The notes under the pieces are model-generated. The model worked only from the letters and a program-made list of their open reading frames with translations, was not told the origin of the DNA and did not search any database. A stretch of DNA of 64,000 bases from Massariosphaeria phaeospora (taxonomy: Eukaryota > Ascomycota > Dothideomycetes > Pleosporales), in assembly GCA_011032825.1 (NCBI GenBank), contig JAADJZ010000017.1:558001-622000 (forward strand). Direction: 5' to 3'. This document shows positions 1 through 11,229 of this stretch, piece after piece. Each line of letters begins with the position of its first letter. The stretch's first letter is position 1. A program made the translations under genes and the position numbers.

Positions 1-472
1 TACCGTACGAATTATCCGGTGTATACCGGCCTGGAATTGATCCAATCAGATGCTACTAGGTGGAGCCAAATCGCGGCAGGAGGCAGAACAACGGTCGAAA
101 CCTTTTCGTACCACCCACAAAAAAACGAAAAACCACACACGAAACTAGGCTGTGCTGCTCTACAGCACCAAACAGCCACATCACATCATAATGAAAGACC
201 GATGCGAGAATTAACCCCTGTCGTAACTACAAACATCTCAAGCAGAAAGTCGGGAGATGGCGCACGGTCAGCTTTTTGCCCTACTGCCTAAGATAGGTAG
301 TGTGAATTACTAGCTCGCAGTCGTCTACAAACAGGGTATTTTTGGCCAGTAACTTGCTTCGCAGCTTAGCGAAAACGTTAGTTGCTCTCCTTTTTGGCCC
401 AGCATATAAGTTAGTGCCACCCTTTTTCGTTGTGTCGCAATTCGCATTTTCATCAAACCCAGAATTCCAAAA
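1..472. other. Left-edge non-coding stretch, P450 upstream region
   Basis: No open frame here reads like a protein. The right end is the upstream region of the P450 gene. A TATA-like hexamer TATAAG lies at about 405-410, some 63 bp before the ATG at 473. Nothing else is recognised. Confidence 0.5.
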
Positions 473-2361
473 ATGGCAGAGTTTCTTCGAACAACGGATT
501 TGGACGAACTAATCCGTAGCAATTATTTCGTAGCTCTCTTGGGGCTCATTTCCCACTATGTTTTGAATCACGGGGAATGGGACAAATGGACTCATATTCT
601 CTTACCATCATGGGTCCTTGCTTTCGGTGCTTTAGCAGTCGTCGAGTATTTCTTCAATCCATATATGCAATCGCTGTTCCAGGTTGTCCGGATAACAAGC
701 GGCATAGCGATCGTCTATTTCGGAAGTTTATTGACCAGTATGTTGGTTTACCGTGGAATGTTTCACCCGCTGGGAAAGGTATTTATCCCCAACTAAGTCT
801 CCAGACATATGCTAACGGCACTAGTTCCCAGGGCCTTTTTTGAGCCGCTTGAGCAAGTTCTACAGTGTTCATCTGGTCCTCAAAAACATCCAGTACTACA
901 ACGAGGTCGAGAAACTACACAAAGACTATAATTCAGACATCGTTCGTACTGGACCTCGCGAGCTTAGCATTATTTCCCCGGACGCCATATCTCTGGTACA
1001 CGGCCCTAGTACGAAGTGCACGAAGGGGCCATTTTACAACGGTCCGATACACCTCGAGGGCACATCTTTGATGACAGAGCGTGATGTAAAGAAACATGCT
1101 CAGAGGCGCAGATTATGGGACCGCGCCTTTAACGTCAAATCGCTACGTGACTACGTGCCAAGAGTCAACCGACACACACAGGCGTTGATGGAAAAACTGA
1201 AAGAACACGCTGACGAGTCATCTCTTTGTATCTCAGACTGGCTCAATTACTACAGCTTCGATGTGATGGGCGATATTGTATTTAGCCGGAGCTTCGGTAT
1301 GTTGGAGAATGGCAGAGAAGACAATCTCATAAAAGCCTTGCATAAAAGTATGTCGGCAGTCTGCGTCATGTCGCAAATCAATTGGCTGCCTTCTCTTCTC
1401 TTCCGGAGTCCCGTTGGTTTACAGGACATGTTGAACTTTATCACTTGGGCTGGCAAAGTGCTTAAGGAAAGAAAGAAGGTAAGTTTAGGACTTGGAACGC
1501 AATTTGCAGTGAGTTTGTAAAGGCTAAGCAAATTAGAAAACGCCCAAAGAGAACGACATCTTCGGCTGGCTACTGGATCCGAATGATGAGAATGTTCCTA
1601 TGGATCTGAACGCCGACTCGCGTCTTCTTATTGTAGCTGGAAGGTAAGTGTTCTTTCTTAACTCTCAATTAGTATAGTTTCCAGACTGACTCTCATCATA
1701 GTGACACAACCGCTGCGACGCTAACCTGGTTGTGCTACGAACTTTGCAAGAACCTCGATGTCCAATTCAAGCTGCGCGACATTGTGGATAGGATTCTACC
1801 GGAGAAGGCCTTCTTGGATGTTGAGGACCTAGCCAACTGCCCGCATCTTGATGGCGTTATCAAAGAAGCCTTGAGACTTCATCCAGCGGTAAGCTCCTCC
1901 CATTCCATACTACTATCAGAAAGCTTTAGCCTTTCCCTCTCCTAACACATTACCAGGTTCCATCTGGCCTCCAACGCGAAACCCCGCCTTCCGGGCTCAC
2001 ACTCTCCTCGGGAGTCTATATCCCAGGCAACACCCTAATCTGGATGCCCACACATACTCTTCAGCGCTCCGCCTCTTCTTACCGCTCTCCACTGACCTTC
2101 ATGCCTGAGCGCTGGACTGATGAAGCCTCCGATCATGTTCTCGACAAGCGCGCCTTTTTGGCTTTCAGCGCTGGCGCCAACAGTTGCATAGGGCAGAAGC
2201 TTGCTATGTTGGAAATGAGGGCCGTGACGGCGAATCTGGTGAGGAACTTCGACATGAGATTTAGTGAGGCCGACGATGGAACGAGGCTTGAGAAAGAGAC
2301 CGCGGATTGCTTCACGATAAACGTGGGTAAGCTGGAGGTTAGTCTGAAGAGGAGAGGATAG
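473..2361 (+). CDS. Cytochrome P450 monooxygenase, membrane-anchored
   Basis: Five exons: 473-778, 825-1478, 1537-1643, 1702-1888 and 1957-2361, giving 552 residues, a normal length for a fungal microsomal P450. Every intron (46-68 nt) has GT..AG ends, and all junctions keep the P450 motifs in frame. The N-terminus has hydrophobic anchor segments, then the proline-rich hinge FPGPF made by joining exons 1 and 2. The I-helix oxygen-binding motif GSDTT is formed across the exon 3/4 junction. The K-helix EALR is at residues 411-414, PERW near 468, and the heme-binding loop FSAGANSCIG has the thiolate ligand Cys495. The enzyme should act on the ER face with a P450 reductase. The N-terminal layout resembles the tryprostatin 6-hydroxylase/benzoate hydroxylase type of fungal P450s, but I cannot assign family or substrate. 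No biosynthetic backbone gene is adjacent. Confidence 0.92.
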
Positions 2362-2587
2362 AAAAGGGCTTGTTGATGGGGCTTGCGTCGGAGGGCAAGT
2401 GTGTTGAAAGCCTCGGTAGGGTGTCCGCTTTGCTTACTATTTGGAACAGTGTCTTTGACCCATAGTCATATTCGGAACTCGGCTATTTACATCCACTGAT
2501 ATCCATTTCGTTCTATTTTTCTCTCCCAATCTAGCCTTTGTCAATCTTTCTAATAGAAGCGGATAGGTGCCTTTCCACCAGTTGTTC

Positions 2588-3298
2588 TCATAGTATCCTC
2601 AGTTCTAGGCAAAAGAGACATATCTCCACGAACTCAACGAGCTCCTTCCCCAGATCCTCGCACCACCCACAACGCCCCTTCTCATATCTCGCCTCCCGCA
2701 CAGCATGCAGTCCCACCAGCTCTTTCTCCCGGCATCGAAAACACGTCCACGCGGTATCGCAAGCACATCCCTTGAACTCTGGCCCAAACTCCACCATCGC
2801 CGTCTCGGCACAGCCCATGCACACTGGCACCCGTGCGCCCCGCGTTATAACGGCTTTGCGGTCGTAGCCCCGGTCAACTGAATAGTGAGCGATGCGACAG
2901 CCTTTACAGACGTCAAATACCGTGTTATGATTTTCGCATGTGCGAACGTCTCCCCAGTGCGTCGTCGTTCCTGGGAGCAGCTCCTGATCGCAGCTCATAT
3001 CCCGCGAAGCTGGCGTATTGTGGGATTCTGCGGCAGGCTGCTTTGCTGTGCGGATAGGACCATTGAAGAATTGCACGAACGAGGCGGCTTTGTGGGTGAT
3101 TCTGTCGGCCTCGGCTTCCTCGGCCTGTTGCTTGAGGTTCCATGGTTCGAGGAGCTGCGGGTAGTGGGTCGATAGTTGGGTTTTGAGTACGAGGGCCGGA
3201 TGTTCGATAGCCATGCCGCTGGAGTCCGGGGTCCAGGAGACGAGGAAGTAAGGGTCGTGGTCGGCGAGGATGGCGGCGGGTGTGCTGTGTGCTGGCAT
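2588..3298 (-). CDS. Cys-rich protein, probable zinc binder, function unknown
   Basis: A single open frame of 236 residues, convergent with the P450 gene (226 bp between the stops). The first 110 residues are ordinary. The C-terminal half carries at least five CxxC pairs (CKGC, CMGC, CFRC, CGWC, CLFC) plus extra Cys and His residues, spaced as in multi-site zinc-ribbon or treble-clef folds. I do not recognise the family. Fungal genomes carry many small hypothetical proteins of this kind, and a structural zinc-binding or protein-interaction role is only an inference. The last CxxC is eight residues from the stop, so a missed 3' intron extending the protein cannot be excluded. No signal peptide or membrane segment is seen. 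Confidence 0.65.
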   Translation of the reverse strand: MPAHSTPAAILADHDPYFLVSWTPDSSGMAIEHPALVLKTQLSTHYPQLLEPWNLKQQAEEAEADRITHKAASFVQFFNGPIRTAKQPAAESHNTPASRDMSCDQELLPGTTTHWGDVRTCENHNTVFDVCKGCRIAHYSVDRGYDRKAVITRGARVPVCMGCAETAMVEFGPEFKGCACDTAWTCFRCREKELVGLHAVREARYEKGRCGWCEDLGKELVEFVEICLFCLELRIL

Positions 3299-4818
3299 GG
3301 TAGCTTGGTCTGCGCGTTCGGTGGTACTTGATGAGATCGTGAATTGACGAGTTCCGGGGGCTAATGTTAGGTTAGTCGAAAGAACCAGCTGCAGTTTTGC
3401 GTCGGTGTAATGGGATTTCGGCGCAAAGAAAGAGCGTCGAGTTGTGTAGAGGTCGAAGAGGTCTGGTAAGACTCGATTGAAAGAGAGCGGGTTTATCTTG
3501 AGCGAGTGGAAACGGTCTAGTAAGAGTCGGATGAAAGATGGAGTTTGAGTGGTTGGATATGATCAATTTAGATTTTCGACAGGGGTGAGTCTCCGGCCTT
3601 ATACGGCTCTGCTTTACGGGAAAGATCAAGTAGGTAAAGTAGCGGCATTAACGCTCGCTTCATCACCACAGATGAGGGTGATATTTCACTGACGTTCATC
3701 AGTGGTTTCTTTCTAACACTTGGTAGGTTCGGAACCGTTCGTCTCTTTCCCATGTAAAATTGAGTATCCTATCCTCAATCATTCCGAGTGCTTACCTTTA
3801 TAGCAACTGTTCCTTCTGCGGGGAAGACTGGGGGTTCCATGCCCTTTCACTAACCCATTCGATGGCCTCATACAGACTCGGTATACCCTGATTCCTAACG
3901 TATTTTACTAGTGAGGAAGTTACAGAAACGTTGCAAGAGCTATTGGCCCCACTTACTAAGGACTATTATCTTTGAAATGTGTATATGGAGGTTACGAGCT
4001 ATAGACTAGCTAGCGTGACGCAAAAGCTCGACATAAACAAACATCTGTTCTAGGATCGGCACGTAGGCGAGCGTATCCATTCGCATTTATTGCAGCTGCG
4101 GTCGGCGATCGAAATATGGTATTGCGGCGAGATGGTCTTATGTAGCCAGCGTGTTGGGCAGCAGACTTAAAATATTCCCGCATCAGCCGCCGGCACGGGG
4201 ACCCAATTTTGGTGGTCTGATCCAGAACAATCCGGCTACATCGATCTCATGCATCAAAGAAACGGTCTTTCATTGACTCTGTGTGACCCAAGACTTTGTA
4301 CCACCAGCAATCCCCCTTTGCGGAGTTTACTTCGGGTCTCACGAGGAGTGTGACAGTCCATGCGAACGTACAAGAGAAACAGGGAATCCTCCCCAATCAT
4401 CGTCGTTTGGTTCGGTACTTTATTCTCATCCGTGCCGTTTTCGGAACAGTTGAGCGCAGTGCTAAAAGACTCGTCGCACCGGATGTAAGAACTTGTTGAT
4501 CGTGGGTGGTCTTCAAAAAACAGCCCTGGAAGTTGCCTTCATGCTCGACCAGGACAAGAGCAGGTTGGATCGAAATCCACAAGAGACTGACCTAGGATCA
4601 GAGCGTGTTCCCAACGATAATTGGAGAAAGAGAGCTGGACTAGTAACGGGCACGATCCACGCACAAAACAAGAATGTTACAAGCCACTTAGGGGGTGGAG
4701 AGCTATGAGTATTGCTTAGGAGTCATCTGAAAAAGCTCCACATTTGATGTTAGTTCCTATGTCTAACACAAGATCCGTCTGGCTGGACGTCACCTTGAGA
4801 TATGTATGAGTCTCAAGT
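3299..4818. other. Non-coding interval of 1.5 kb
   Basis: The left end is upstream of the Cys-rich gene and the right end is the 3' side of the ECD-type gene. The open frames inside are short (under 90 codons) and unlike proteins. No repeat, tRNA-like or mobile-element signal is seen. Confidence 0.45.
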
Positions 4819-6729
4819 TCAACTTCGCGATGACGAGCTCGTCTCGCCCTTTTTGTGCGTATCGTTGCCATCGTCAGCATCCAATGGAAACTGGATGCCC
4901 ATCAACCCCATCAGATTCCCTGCTGGTCCCGGCAAACCAGCCTGGGCCTTGAAGCTCTTAAGCATGTTGTCGGCGAGATTGTAATCGTCGTCCAACAGTT
5001 CGTCCTCGAATTCCTCCTCTTCGGGAATATCTTCTGGTCTTGCCTTTCCTTTGCCCTTCGCTGTTCCACGGGTAGACTTCGTGCCGACACTAGCCGGGGT
5101 CGTAGCATCTCGAGCGAGGGCTCCATGGCTCAAGAGTTCAGCACCTATCATATCAGACAGCTTTTTTATCTCTTCATCTTCGGCGCGCTCGGCCTCTTGA
5201 GCTAAGGCGAGCTCACGCGCCTCGTCCGTGAGGAGCTCTTTCTCGGCAGCTGGCAGTGCCATGAACTCTTCGAATGCCTTCTCGTATTCTTCATACTCGG
5301 CGTCGGCGTATTTATCCGTGCCATCGGCTTTCTCGTTGTCCGACTGACTCTCTTCTTCACTGTCTTCAGGGTCTTCCCATCCGCGTCGCTCTTGATCCGA
5401 GTCAGCGGCCGCAGAGTCGTCATCCTCACCCGTAGGACTTGGGCCGTCAGTACCCCCGTCATCCGTCTCGTCGTCCTTGAAAAAAGATTTGGTCCGCTCC
5501 ACCATCTTCTTCAGATTTTCCTGTGCGCCCTTGTCGCCAAAACCGTCGTTTCTGCTTTCTCCGGCTAACTCCCGCTCAAATGCAGCGAAGTCGATATTCA
5601 GCCAGCTTTCGTCATCGTCGCGTTTAGGCCAGGTGGCAACCTCCTTGTCAGTGGGAAGAGTGTCATCTCCGGATTTTAGGTCGTCCAACAAAAGCTGAAT
5701 TTCGCGTACAGCTTTCTCATCGGCATACATCTTGTGATGCACAAGCATTTCTAGACCGGCAATAACTTTAATGCTGATCTCTGCCTTCTTCAAGGGAACT
5801 GCAAATTTATTGACGGATTTGTCGACTAGATTCTCTAGTGCCGCGCCCCAGGGTGCAGGTGGTGACCACCATTGACCTTGTAGATGCGCGTACAGGTTCT
5901 TGGTAAATCGTACACTGACCTCTACGAAATCTTCCGGCGGAAAATCGAGTACTGTCTTGGATTTGTCCGGTTGAATGAGTCGAAGAGAAACTGGGTCAAC
6001 CATGGAAAAAGCTTCAACGATCGGTGCAATATAGCCTGGGTTGGTATGAAGAATATATGCCGCCTTTCGCGGTAGGTGCAGAGTCGCGTGATGTTGGTTG
6101 CCGGCGATGGCAGCGGGATATGTATTTAGTTCATGGAATACCTCCTTGTCCAGATTGGGATAATATTGTGGTAGTGCCGGTGTCTCTCGTAGTATCTCTA
6201 GTGCTTCCATCTCTTTCAACGGCCGATGATTATTATCGCCCTTAGAAAGTGGGATTATAAGAAGACGATGGTTGTTTATCCATACTCTGTTCTCATCGAC
6301 TTCTTCGGTCAACCACTTTGGAATTGCTTTGTCCGCCTCACTCAAGAGAAACTCTCCACCAGCCTCATATATGCGGATCCACGCATCCTTGAACTCTTTG
6401 CTTAGCTCTCGTAGGAGATACACAATCAGCCATTCGTCAGCCAAACAGTCGCCGTAGTCGGTAGATCCCTTTAGGACCCAACGTCCATCTTGGCGGATCA
6501 GTGCAAGTTTGAGACCATCTCGCTGCCAGATGTACTCTTTCAGGAATTTCTTCTCCAGAGTGCTAAGTGCGCGTTGGAAACCTTGGAGTCGTTCGCGGGT
6601 TTGGATATCAGAGAGTCTTGAGTCAACCACAAACACAAGGTACTCGACAACACCATGGGGGAGCGTCTTCGGGGAGCCGTCGCAGCCCTCGCCGACCTGA
6701 TTGAAGTTGTCCTGTGGGATATGGTCCAT
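4819..6729 (-). CDS. ECD: Ecdysoneless/Sgt1-type (ECD family) regulator
   Basis: A single exon of 636 residues. The N-terminal part has the conserved ECD core: a VEYLVFVVD strand, then a WQRDGLKL/DGRWVLKGSTDYGD block, DEWLIVYLLRELSKEF, and a GEFLLSEADKAIPKWL segment, the order seen in animal Ecdysoneless and fission yeast Sgt1. The second half has long acidic Ser/Asp/Glu-rich tracts (about residues 390-520) and a terminal DDDYNLADNMLKSFKAQ helix, also usual for the family. ECD proteins are tied to pre-mRNA splicing (U5/PRP8 handling), chaperone complexes and transcription of metabolic genes. This family is unrelated to the HSP90 co-chaperone also called SGT1. The ATG at 6729 matches the family N-terminus. 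A CTAAC..TAG acceptor-like sequence just upstream (about 6764-6795) suggests an intron in the 5' leader. Divergent from the PCP1-like gene. Confidence 0.9.
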   Translation of the reverse strand: MDHIPQDNFNQVGEGCDGSPKTLPHGVVEYLVFVVDSRLSDIQTRERLQGFQRALSTLEKKFLKEYIWQRDGLKLALIRQDGRWVLKGSTDYGDCLADEWLIVYLLRELSKEFKDAWIRIYEAGGEFLLSEADKAIPKWLTEEVDENRVWINNHRLLIIPLSKGDNNHRPLKEMEALEILRETPALPQYYPNLDKEVFHELNTYPAAIAGNQHHATLHLPRKAAYILHTNPGYIAPIVEAFSMVDPVSLRLIQPDKSKTVLDFPPEDFVEVSVRFTKNLYAHLQGQWWSPPAPWGAALENLVDKSVNKFAVPLKKAEISIKVIAGLEMLVHHKMYADEKAVREIQLLLDDLKSGDDTLPTDKEVATWPKRDDDESWLNIDFAAFERELAGESRNDGFGDKGAQENLKKMVERTKSFFKDDETDDGGTDGPSPTGEDDDSAAADSDQERRGWEDPEDSEEESQSDNEKADGTDKYADAEYEEYEKAFEEFMALPAAEKELLTDEARELALAQEAERAEDEEIKKLSDMIGAELLSHGALARDATTPASVGTKSTRGTAKGKGKARPEDIPEEEEFEDELLDDDYNLADNMLKSFKAQAGLPGPAGNLMGLMGIQFPLDADDGNDTHKKGETSSSSRS

Positions 6730-7045
6730 GACGAGCTCTATGTCTGGGCGTCTTGTGGATCCTGGAGCCTACGATATGAGAATGACAACCGAGTTAGCGG
6801 GTGGAGGCGGCAGCATTTTCTATCTTGGTATGAAGATCTTCCGAGGGCGAGCCGAGGCCACTTGCCCAGTGCACACTAGTGCGGATCCACTTCCGGTTGC
6901 TAGCGGCGCACGGACCAAGATAAACAACGCGACACACTAGACGAACAACACACAGCACCTCTTCAACGACTCCAGACCCTCACACCCACGCGCCCGCGCT
7001 CTCAGTCTTTCTCGCCCATGCTCCAGCACATCAGTAGTATTCACC
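6730..7045. promoter_or_regulatory. Divergent promoter between ECD-type and PCP1-like genes
   Basis: 316 bp separate two start codons on opposite strands, so both promoters and leaders must lie here. On the PCP1 side the leader is C/A-rich and pyrimidine-rich, as is common before fungal ATGs. No TATA box is evident. Confidence 0.5.
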
Positions 7046-10000
7046 ATGGCGTATCCATTCCTCGAATCACCCAGTCACAATTCGGTTGACAATACGTTCA
7101 CCCGCACCAACGTCGACTTCAGCAAAATAGAGTCTTTCCACGAACCTGCTGGTCGCGACGCTCTCTTCAAGCAGATGGGTGGCGCGCGAGCAAACACGAC
7201 ATCGACACCGCGGAATTCCCTTGCGGGACGGCGGAACCCAAGCGCGAAGAGCGAGTTCACACCCTTGATGAAGAGCGCAACGGCCAACCGGACACGGCTG
7301 GTCAACAACCTACTCGACGGCAAGCCAAAGACGCCGGCCGCTCTGAAACCAGGATATGATTTTGGAGGCACCCCAAATCTGCCAGAAGCCAGCTCGTTTG
7401 TCAACAACTCGAGCTCCTACAGCGAGTCCGCCGTCGATGGCCACACACCAGTACCGCACGTTAGCTCAAGTGCTATGAGCACGCCCATGGCGCTTCCAAG
7501 AAGGGCCGAGGGCGAGCTTGATAACGGGAATGGCAATGTGCTCACCTTGAGGGAGCAGGAGGCTGTGAGTCATTATTGCCGTGCTTTGGCCGCGTGAATC
7601 AAACATATACTGACTTGTTTCGCTAGCGTCTGGAACAGATCGACAAAGAGAATTTTGGCTTGAAGCTCAAGATCCACTTCCTGGAAGAGAATTTAAAAAA
7701 GGTCGGACCCGAGTTCAATGCCAAGGCCATGGAGGAAAACATCAACTTGAAGACAGAGAAGGTGCAAATGACGCGCGATCTCCACAAGTACACCAAAAGT
7801 CTCAAGAACGCCGAGAAGGAATTGGAAAGCTACCGTCAACAGTTGCGAGACTATACTGAAAAGGTTAAGCGACGGCATGCTGACGAAGGGATGCGAGAGG
7901 AAATGGACGAGTTGCGGCGACTAGCTGAAGAACGCTCGGCCGAACTTCAACAACTCGAAGAACGATTCGAGGAGGCGCGGAACGCCGAGGATGAGTTGGA
8001 AAAGGTCTCCGCCGAGCTCGAGGCCGCGCAAGCTGAGGTCAATCGCAGAGACGCTCTACTAGATGAGCATGAAGCCCAGATCGAAAGCCTCGCGGAGAAG
8101 CTCCAGACAGCACAAGGAACCCAAGACGACGATCTCGAGGAGAGGGAACTACAACTGCAAGAACAGACCGAAAAGATAGCTAGTCTTGAAGAGCAGATTC
8201 ACTCCTTGACGCGTTCCAAGGCGCATGACGCCGAGGTGCAGCAACACCAGTTGCAGGAGCAAGACGAAAAGATTGAAGACTTGGAAGAACAGCTCCGATC
8301 ACTTAATACCACAAAGCGCTCAGACGTGGAGGGGAAGCACCGCCAACTAGAAGAACAGCGTGGCAGGGTCAAAGAACTAGAAGAGCAGCTCCGCAGCCTC
8401 ATACAATCGAAAAACACAGATGCAGAAGACAAAGATCGCCAGCTAGAGGAGCAAGCTGAAAGATTGGAAGATCTTGAGGATCAACTTCGCACACTCGCGC
8501 AGTCTAAAGACGCCGAGATCGACGCTTTACATGACAAGCTTGACCTGGCATCCGACGGAAAAAACAATGAGGTGCGCGAATTGGAACAACAGCTTGATGA
8601 GGCTGAGAGGCAGCTTATTGAGGTGGAAGACCAAAAGCGACACGAGCTCGCCATGCTCCAAGATCGGTTGCGAGCTTTTGAACGAGAAAGAGACGTCGAG
8701 ATCAAATCGCTCCAACGTCAGGTCCACTCCGTTTCAAATGAGAAGCAGATTGAACTGGACGCTCTGCGTGATCGCCTTGAGCTTGCGGAATCGCAAGGAG
8801 ACAATCAAGTACAGCTTGCTCAGCAGGCTGCTAGTGACGCACGCCAGAAGGTCGTTGATATTACCCGAGAGAAGAGTGTTGAGCTAGAGCTTCTACAATC
8901 GCGGGTGGATGCGGCAGAAGCGAAAGCGGACGAACTGGACGACTACCGCCATCAACTGCAAGGCGCCATACAACAGCTTGCAGATATGCGTCGCGAGCGC
9001 GATGATGCTAATGCAGTAGTTGACGGCCTACGTTCGACGGTGTCAGGTAAAGATTCACAGATTGAAGCGTTGCAAAAGATCACTCAGGAACGTAATACAC
9101 TTTCGCAACAGCTCTCCAACCTCCGCCGCGAGCGCGACAGTCTACATGATGAGCTGGGGATTATACACTCCACCGTGTCGGGCAAGGACACTCAACTTGA
9201 GGCATTGCAGAAGATTACCCGTGAACGTGACGACTTATCGCGGCAAATGAGCAACCTCCGCCGCGAGCGTGACAGTCTGAATGATGAGCTCGGGGTTCTG
9301 CGGTCCACTGTGTCGGGCAAGGACACCCAACTCGAGGCATTGCAGAAGATTACCCGTGAGCGTGACGACATATCGCGGCAGATGAGCAACCTCCGCCGCG
9401 AACGCGACAATGCCCACCAGGAACTCCATAACCTACAATCGGCAATGTCAGGCAAGGATTCCCAGATCGAGGCGCTTCAGAGGGTCACGCGCGAAAGGGA
9501 TACCCTTTCCCGAGACTTAGCAGATCTCCGATCCTCGATTCAAGAGCTCAAAGATGAAGCAAGCCAGGAAAAACAAGATCTTGAGGACGAAATTGACGTC
9601 CTCCAGGAGCAGGCGGACGAAGTAGCTGACGAGAAAGCTTCCTTGGAAGAAAAGATCATGGTATTGGAGTCCATGGTTCGGGACAAGGAGAGCCTCAGCA
9701 CTGATGTCCAAGCCCTACAACAAAACGAGAAGGCTGCTTTGGAAAACAAGATCCATGATCTAGACTCGAAATTGCGCGAGAGTGATGTCCAACATCGCAG
9801 AATTCAAACTGAAATTAAGGCCGCGCAGCGGGAACAAAAGGTCTCATTTGAAAAGCAGATATACTCCCTAGAGTCCCAGATTCTTGAACACGAGTCTCAG
9901 TATCGCCTCCTGCAAGCATCTACCAAGGCCGCTCAACACAAGGCCACGAACAACGCGATAGATATCGATCAGCAAACCCAGGCCCTCGAGAAACGACATG

Positions 10001-10447
10001 CCAAAGAGCTCAACGGTCTTGCCAAGCAGATCCAGTATTTGCGTGCGCGCTGCGCCAGGGAGGAAGGATTCCGCGAGTCGCTGAAATTCCAGAAACGCTT
10101 CTATTCGATGTCGATCGAGATGTATGACCAATGGTATGTCCTCCCACCCTTGTGCCCCATGTACCCTTGCTAACGTACCCCGTAGTAATAAAGAAGATAT
10201 CAAACTCATCGAGCAGATGGGCATCACACCCGATAACACCATGCACCAGAAGAAGAAGACGCTCAAGGCGTTGGCCTTGGCCGCCATCGCTACAATCAGG
10301 ATGAAGAAATGGAGTCAAGGGTGGGCGGATAATCGGAAGCTACATGCGCAGCTGGTTCAGAAGCTAGAGGCTATGCGCAGACAAAGTCGGAGGGGTCAAG
10401 GGGGCTTGAAAATGGCGGTTAATCCTGGCCTGAGGATCACTAGGTAG
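7046..10447 (+). CDS. PCP1: Spindle-pole-body coiled-coil protein, Pcp1/Spc110 type (CM1 + PACT-like)
   Basis: Three exons, 7046-7564, 7627-10133 and 10186-10447, give 1095 residues. A Ser/Thr-rich head of about 165 residues is followed by the centrosomin CM1 motif, built across the first junction (LREQEA + RLEQIDKENFGLKLKIHFL, about residues 166-195). CM1 recruits gamma-tubulin complexes. The centre is almost entirely heptad coiled coil, with two blocks of tandem repeats (32-residue units at 8152-8520 and 45-residue units at 9034-9530). The C-terminus (about residues 973-1095) has the YLRARCAREEGFRESL.FQKRF block and a basic helix like the PACT/calmodulin-binding anchor of Pcp1, Spc110 and pericentrin. 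CM1 at one end and PACT at the other indicates the spindle-pole-body protein rather than Mto1/ApsB. It should sit on the nuclear side of the spindle pole body. Essential in yeasts. Confidence 0.9.
8152..8520 (+). repeat. Coding tandem repeat, 96-bp unit, about 4 copies
   Basis: Inside the PCP1-like coiled coil. Units start at 8152, 8248, 8344 and 8440. Each encodes 32 residues beginning QLQEQ or QLEEQ and containing LEEQLRSL. The third to fourth unit agree best. The unit is not a multiple of seven residues, so the heptad register must skip at each copy. Confidence 0.85.
9034..9530 (+). repeat. Coding tandem repeat, 135-bp unit, 3 full copies and 1 partial
   Basis: Units start at 9034, 9169, 9304 and 9439 (the last diverges after about 90 bp). 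Each 45-residue unit begins STVSGKD and contains EALQKITRERD and NLRRERD. Copies 2 and 3 are nearly identical at the DNA level as well, which suggests recent duplication or homogenisation. Confidence 0.9.
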
Positions 10448-11229
10448 TGGGATGAAGTGCTATGCTGTGAGCGTTCTATTTATTGGCATGCCTTGGGTCA
10501 GGCGCACGGGCTGGGTTACGAGGAGTTTGTAAGGCAACTTGCATGATAGACGGAGTATTGCTGGCATTGTGTATTCGGGTCTTACGCATATTCTTATTCG
10601 CCGACCTGTTCGGCATATACAGTGTACACCTTCAACTGCATCATCCCAAGGTTCTCTCCAGGAGTCCAGGGGGCTATAAGCTCTACACGTGACTCCCGAT
10701 CTAACCTCACCTGTATCTGCTCCTTTTGATTCTGGGTACTTCCTACGTAAGAGGCCTTGACAAGAGCATATTATCGTACAGATGATGTTTTCATAGGTGG
10801 TAATAAACATCCCATATCACCTGGATGTGTGGTACTACTGACTAAGCGCCGGGTTCAAATAATTCCTCATCCGACGTCTTCCATCGTCATTTTCATCAGG
10901 CGTGTGCCAGCCGCTTTGTTCAATCTGTCAAGATTTTGATCCCGCTTCACCACGGAGATTCTTGTGCACCATTGCGATTTGTGTATCATCATTCTATTGC
11001 TATCTAGTCTGTGCTGCCTTGAAGCCAGTGGGTCGCAATTGACCTCCCCCCATTTACCAGCAACAAAATTGCACGTATCTGGACGCCCTATAGTATCATC
11101 CGGAGTGGACGAAGCGAAGCGTATCAGCTGAACCGGCTACTGTCACCAAGCGAACCACCCACTCAGCTCCCGCTCAAAACAAGTGAGGCTCGTCGAAGGA
11201 CCGCGCGAAAGCCCTATATCTTGTGTAGG
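10448..11229. other. Convergent intergenic region
   Basis: Lies between the 3' ends of the PCP1-like gene and the four-repeat Myb-like gene. No coding-like frame. It should hold both terminators and 3' UTRs. I see no repeat or RNA gene; a GGTTCAAAT string at about 10852 is not part of a tRNA fold. Confidence 0.45.

Noticed and set aside
10845..10875. Second tRNA-like string, GGTTCAAAT
   Set aside because: No stem complementarity around it.
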